Source: Microbacterium wangchenii (GTDB lineage: Bacteria; Actinomycetota; Actinomycetes; Actinomycetales; Microbacteriaceae). Taken from it: 64,000 nucleotides of DNA. Position numbers and translations under genes: made by a program. Below are positions 61,421 through 64,000 of this stretch, in pieces; position 1 is the stretch's first letter; each line of letters begins with the position of its first letter. Below the pieces are notes generated by a model. The model made no database searches. It saw only the letters and a program-made list of their open reading frames with translations, and was not told where the DNA came from. The stretch is from the NCBI RefSeq assembly GCF_004564355.1, contig NZ_CP038266.1, positions 1,488,001 to 1,552,000 of the forward strand. Reading direction: 5' to 3'.

Positions 61421-62590
61421 TCACGCGTGCGCGGCCTTGGTCAGCGCCGAGGCGATCCGCTCGATCGCGGTGCGCAGCAGCGGCCGGGGGAGGGCGAACA
61501 CGAAGCGCATGTGCCCGATGCCCGCGACGCCGCACGCCGCCCCGTCGGTCATCGCGACTCCGGCGTGCGTGCGGAACCACTCGGCCGGGTCACCCGGCAC
61601 ACCGTAAGCGCGGAAGTCGATGAGGGCGATGTAGGTGGCCTCCGGCATCGACATGCGCGCGTCGGGGAGGTGCTCGGCGACGAGTTCGGCCAGCAGACGC
61701 CGATTGCCGTCGAGGTAGTCCACGATCTGCTCCAGCCACGGCCCGCCGTGCGTGTACGCTGCCGCGTGAGCCACTGCGCCGAGCGTGGACGTGCCGTGGC
61801 CGGCCCAGAATCCGAACTCTTCCCACGCCGCGGCATCCGCCTCGTTGGAGAGGATCACCTGCGCGCACTTCAGTCCGGCGAGGTTCCACGCCTTCGACGC
61901 GGATGCGGCGGTGATCGTGTGGGAGGCGGCCTCCTCCGAGATGGATGCGTACGGCACGTGGCGCGCCGGACGGTAGACGAGGGGAGCGTGGATCTCGTCG
62001 GAGAAGACGCGCCCCTTCTTGCCGGCCACGACGTGCGAGACGGCTTCCAGCTCGGCGCGGGTGAAGACGGTGCCGAGCGGATTGTGCGGGTTGCACACGA
62101 CGAGGAGCTCCGCCCCGTCGTCGAAGGCCCGTGCGATGCCGTCGAGGTCCATCGTGCTGCGGCCGTCGACGGGGATGCTCGGCACCTCGATCACGCGGCG
62201 CCCGTGCAGTTGCGGCACCGTGAGGAAGGGCATGTAGGCCGGGGTGGGGACGATGACGGCCGAGCCCGGCGTCGTGAACCGCTCGATCGTGAGCTCGAAG
62301 GCCGCGATGACGTCGGGGACATGGTGCACGCGGCCGGCCGGGACCTCCCACCCGTAGGCCGTGCGGTACCAGTCCGACATCGCGGCGGCGAGGCTCTCGT
62401 CCAGGTGCGCGGGGAGGTACCCGGTGAGGCCGCGATCCAGTGCCGACACCATCGCGTCGCGCACCGGCGGGGCGACACCGAAGTCCATCTCCGCCACGAA
62501 CGCTCCGATGACGTCGGGGAACATCGTCCACTTGACGCTGCCGCCCCGTCGCAGGTCGTCTTCGGTCAGCGCATCGAAATCCGGCGTCAC
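61421..62590 (-). CDS. MalY/PatB-family PLP-dependent aminotransferase/C-S lyase
   Basis: This is a fold-type I PLP enzyme. The N-terminus [20 protein letters not shown] and [17 protein letters not shown] are typical of MalY/PatB cystathionine beta-lyases. The internal aldimine Lys is in [17 protein letters not shown]. It has 389 residues. GTG 62590 overlaps the msrA stop by four bases. Linkage to msrB-msrA suggests sulfur amino-acid metabolism. Confidence 0.91.
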   Translation of the reverse strand: MTPDFDALTEDDLRRGGSVKWTMFPDVIGAFVAEMDFGVAPPVRDAMVSALDRGLTGYLPAHLDESLAAAMSDWYRTAYGWEVPAGRVHHVPDVIAAFELTIERFTTPGSAVIVPTPAYMPFLTVPQLHGRRVIEVPSIPVDGRSTMDLDGIARAFDDGAELLVVCNPHNPLGTVFTRAELEAVSHVVAGKKGRVFSDEIHAPLVYRPARHVPYASISEEAASHTITAASASKAWNLAGLKCAQVILSNEADAAAWEEFGFWAGHGTSTLGAVAHAAAYTHGGPWLEQIVDYLDGNRRLLAELVAEHLPDARMSMPEATYIALIDFRAYGVPGDPAEWFRTHAGVAMTDGAACGVAGIGHMRFVFALPRPLLRTAIERIASALTKAAHA

Positions 62591-63144
62591 GCCGTCGCCG
62601 CCTGCTCGCGACGGGGGAGCACCCAGTCCGCGCGCGGGAAATGGCACGTGTACCCGTGCGGGTAGGTGATCAGGTAGTCCTGGTGCTCGGGCTCGGCCTC
62701 CCAGAACGGGCCCGCCGGCTCGATCGTGGTGACGGCCTTGCCCGGCCACAGGCCCGACGCATCCACATCGGCGATCGTGTCGCGCGCGACGCGCTCCTGC
62801 TCGGGGGTGAGCGGGAAGATCGCGGAGCGGTAGCTCGTGCCGATGTCGTTGCCCTGACGGTTCAGGGTCGACGGGTCGTGGATCTGGAAGAAGAACGCCA
62901 GGATGTCGCGGTAGGTCGTCTTCGTGGGGTCGAACACGATCTCCACGGCTTCGGCGTGGCCGGGGTGGTTGCGGTAGGTCGCATGGTCGTTGTGCCCTCC
63001 CGTGTAGCCGACGCGCGTGTCGAGCACGCCGGGCTGACGGCGGATGAGGTCCTCCACCCCCCAGAAACAGCCGCCGGCGAGCACGGCGGTCTCGGTGCCG
63101 GGGGTGCGGGTGACGGCTCCGGTGTCGGTGGGTCCGCTGGTCAT
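62587..63144 (-). CDS. msrA: Peptide methionine-(S)-S-oxide reductase MsrA
   Basis: MsrA reduces the S-epimer of methionine sulfoxide in proteins. The active site is [15 protein letters not shown], with the catalytic Cys in [27 protein letters not shown] and the C-terminal [19 protein letters not shown] follow. It has 185 residues. ATG 63144 overlaps the msrB stop by four bases. It is the middle gene of the msrB-msrA-malY-type unit. Confidence 0.97.
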   Translation of the reverse strand: MTSGPTDTGAVTRTPGTETAVLAGGCFWGVEDLIRRQPGVLDTRVGYTGGHNDHATYRNHPGHAEAVEIVFDPTKTTYRDILAFFFQIHDPSTLNRQGNDIGTSYRSAIFPLTPEQERVARDTIADVDASGLWPGKAVTTIEPAGPFWEAEPEHQDYLITYPHGYTCHFPRADWVLPRREQAATA

Positions 63145-63605
63145 GAGGCGTTCTCCTTCGTGTCGGTGAAAAGTGTGCGGTAGGCGCCGTACCCCTGCTC
63201 GTCGAGCTCGTCGAGGGGGACGAAGCGCAGGGCGGCGGAGTTCATGCAGTAGCGCATTCCACCCGCCTCCCGGGGTCCGTCGTCGAAGACGTGCCCGAGG
63301 TGGCTGTCGGCGATCGCCGAGCGCACCTCGGTGCGCGTCATCCACAGCGTACGGTCGGTCTTGGACACGACGGCCGACGTGTCGAGAGGGCGGGTGAAGC
63401 TCGGCCAGCCGGTCCCGCTGTCGAACTTGTCGGTCGAGGAGAACAGCGGCTCGCCCGAGACGACGTCGACGTAGATGCCCGGCTCGTGGTTGTCCCAGTA
63501 GCGGTTGCGGAAGGGCGGCTCCGTGCCCTCTTCCTGCGTCACGCGGAACTGGGTGGGGGTGAGGCGGTTGAGCGCCTCGGGAGTCTTGCGGTACTCGTTG
63601 CTCAC
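63141..63605 (-). CDS. msrB: Peptide methionine-(R)-S-oxide reductase MsrB
   Basis: MsrB reduces the R-epimer. Core motifs are [39 protein letters not shown] and [10 protein letters not shown], with the catalytic Cys in RYCMN. The two CxxC zinc motifs of many MsrB enzymes are absent, so it is the zinc-free type. It has 154 residues. GTG 63605 is chosen because GGAGG lies four bases upstream. It starts the msrB-msrA-malY unit. Confidence 0.96.
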   Translation of the reverse strand: MSNEYRKTPEALNRLTPTQFRVTQEEGTEPPFRNRYWDNHEPGIYVDVVSGEPLFSSTDKFDSGTGWPSFTRPLDTSAVVSKTDRTLWMTRTEVRSAIADSHLGHVFDDGPREAGGMRYCMNSAALRFVPLDELDEQGYGAYRTLFTDTKENAS

Positions 63606-63639
63606 GATTCCTCCTGGGTGACGGCGCTGGCTGCGGCGT

Positions 63640-63978
63640 CTACCGGGGAGAACGATGCACCCCGCTGTTTTGGTCCCGCGAAGCTGGGAGCGCGCCGTGA
63701 CTTCCCGCGCTCGCCGCATCCATCGCGCGGGCGACGGCGACGAGGACGTGGTCGATCGTGGGGACGCCGTCCGCGCGCATCGTTTCGGCGCCGCCGGCCC
63801 CGCGGACGATAACGGTCGGGGTGGACCGGATGCCCCGGGCTTCGGCGAGGTGGGGCTCGAACGCGACGTCGTGCTCGATGACGGTGATCTCCGGCAGCAG
63901 CTGGCGCACGCGGTCCAGGACCGCACGCGTGCGCCGGCACGCGCCGCAGAACGACGTCGAGTACAGCTCGAGCGCCAC
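63640..63978 (-). CDS. Thioredoxin/glutaredoxin-like protein
   Basis: This is a small thiol-redox protein. [20 protein letters not shown] holds the CGAC active site, and [14 protein letters not shown] carries the cis-proline. It has 112 residues from GTG 63978, with a polar C-terminal tail. The frame stays open to the window edge, so an upstream start cannot be excluded. It lies 34 bases before msrB and may recycle the Msr enzymes, an inference from position. Confidence 0.82.
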   Translation of the reverse strand: MALELYSTSFCGACRRTRAVLDRVRQLLPEITVIEHDVAFEPHLAEARGIRSTPTVIVRGAGGAETMRADGVPTIDHVLVAVARAMDAASAGSHGALPASRDQNSGVHRSPR

Positions 63979-64000
63979 CGATCCCGATCCGTCCGTCTTC

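Overview
The window comes from a high-GC Gram-positive actinobacterium, most likely Microbacteriaceae and probably Microbacterium. The evidence is a very GC-rich sequence, a division cluster in the order ftsW-murG-murC-ftsQ-ftsZ-yggS-sepF-yggT-divIVA, an aa3/bcc respiratory cluster with an actinobacterial three-helix Rieske protein and diheme QcrC, a MetP/MetS transporter pair, and a DUF222-HNH gene. This is an inference from gene content, not a database match. I see no tRNA, rRNA, CRISPR array, insertion sequence, prophage or origin. No gene-free stretch exceeds about 300 bases.

Layout. 1-9.3 kb: peptidoglycan and cell-division cluster, then lspA and an RluA-type pseudouridine synthase. 9.4-20.9 kb: housekeeping genes (GNAT, NUDIX, dnaE, a membrane protein, hisD, nrdR, pyrD, DUF3043, an M20 peptidase and an A-type Fe-S carrier). 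21-31.3 kb: aerobic respiration. ctaC-ctaD-ctaF run rightward and ctaE-qcrC-qcrA-qcrB run leftward. Between them lie a PP2C phosphatase, CtaG, DUF2243 and a rhodanese. 31.4-43.2 kb: trpD, a PHP protein, transporters, a 5'-3' exonuclease, secreted and lipoprotein genes, a deaminase, a flavoprotein and a FUSC protein. 43.3-47 kb: an accessory patch with two genes broken by single-base frameshifts (an MmyB-like regulator facing an SDR gene, and a DUF222-HNH gene). 47-53.4 kb: small metabolic and unknown genes, two EEP-fold proteins, a GT2 glycosyltransferase and an FBP zinc-finger protein. 53.4-58.1 kb: metS-metP, then a vanZ-like gene, a two-component system and a vanY-like D,D-carboxypeptidase. 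58.2-64 kb: a GT39-type membrane protein, an HD protein, a DinB2-like polymerase, a MalY/PatB aminotransferase, msrA, msrB and a thioredoxin-like protein.

Three observations stand out. First, the vanZ-like and vanY-like genes flank a sensor kinase/response regulator pair. Their promoters share 27 of 36 bases at the same distance from an unusual TGGGAT -10-like box, which predicts a small regulon resembling the accessory half of a vancomycin-resistance cassette but without vanHAX. Second, the DinB polymerase has isoleucine at the steric-gate position. Third, at least 24 genes have a TAnnnT hexamer 6-9 bases (mostly exactly 6) before the start codon, which points to widespread leaderless transcription and helps fix several starts (murG, dnaE, ctaE).
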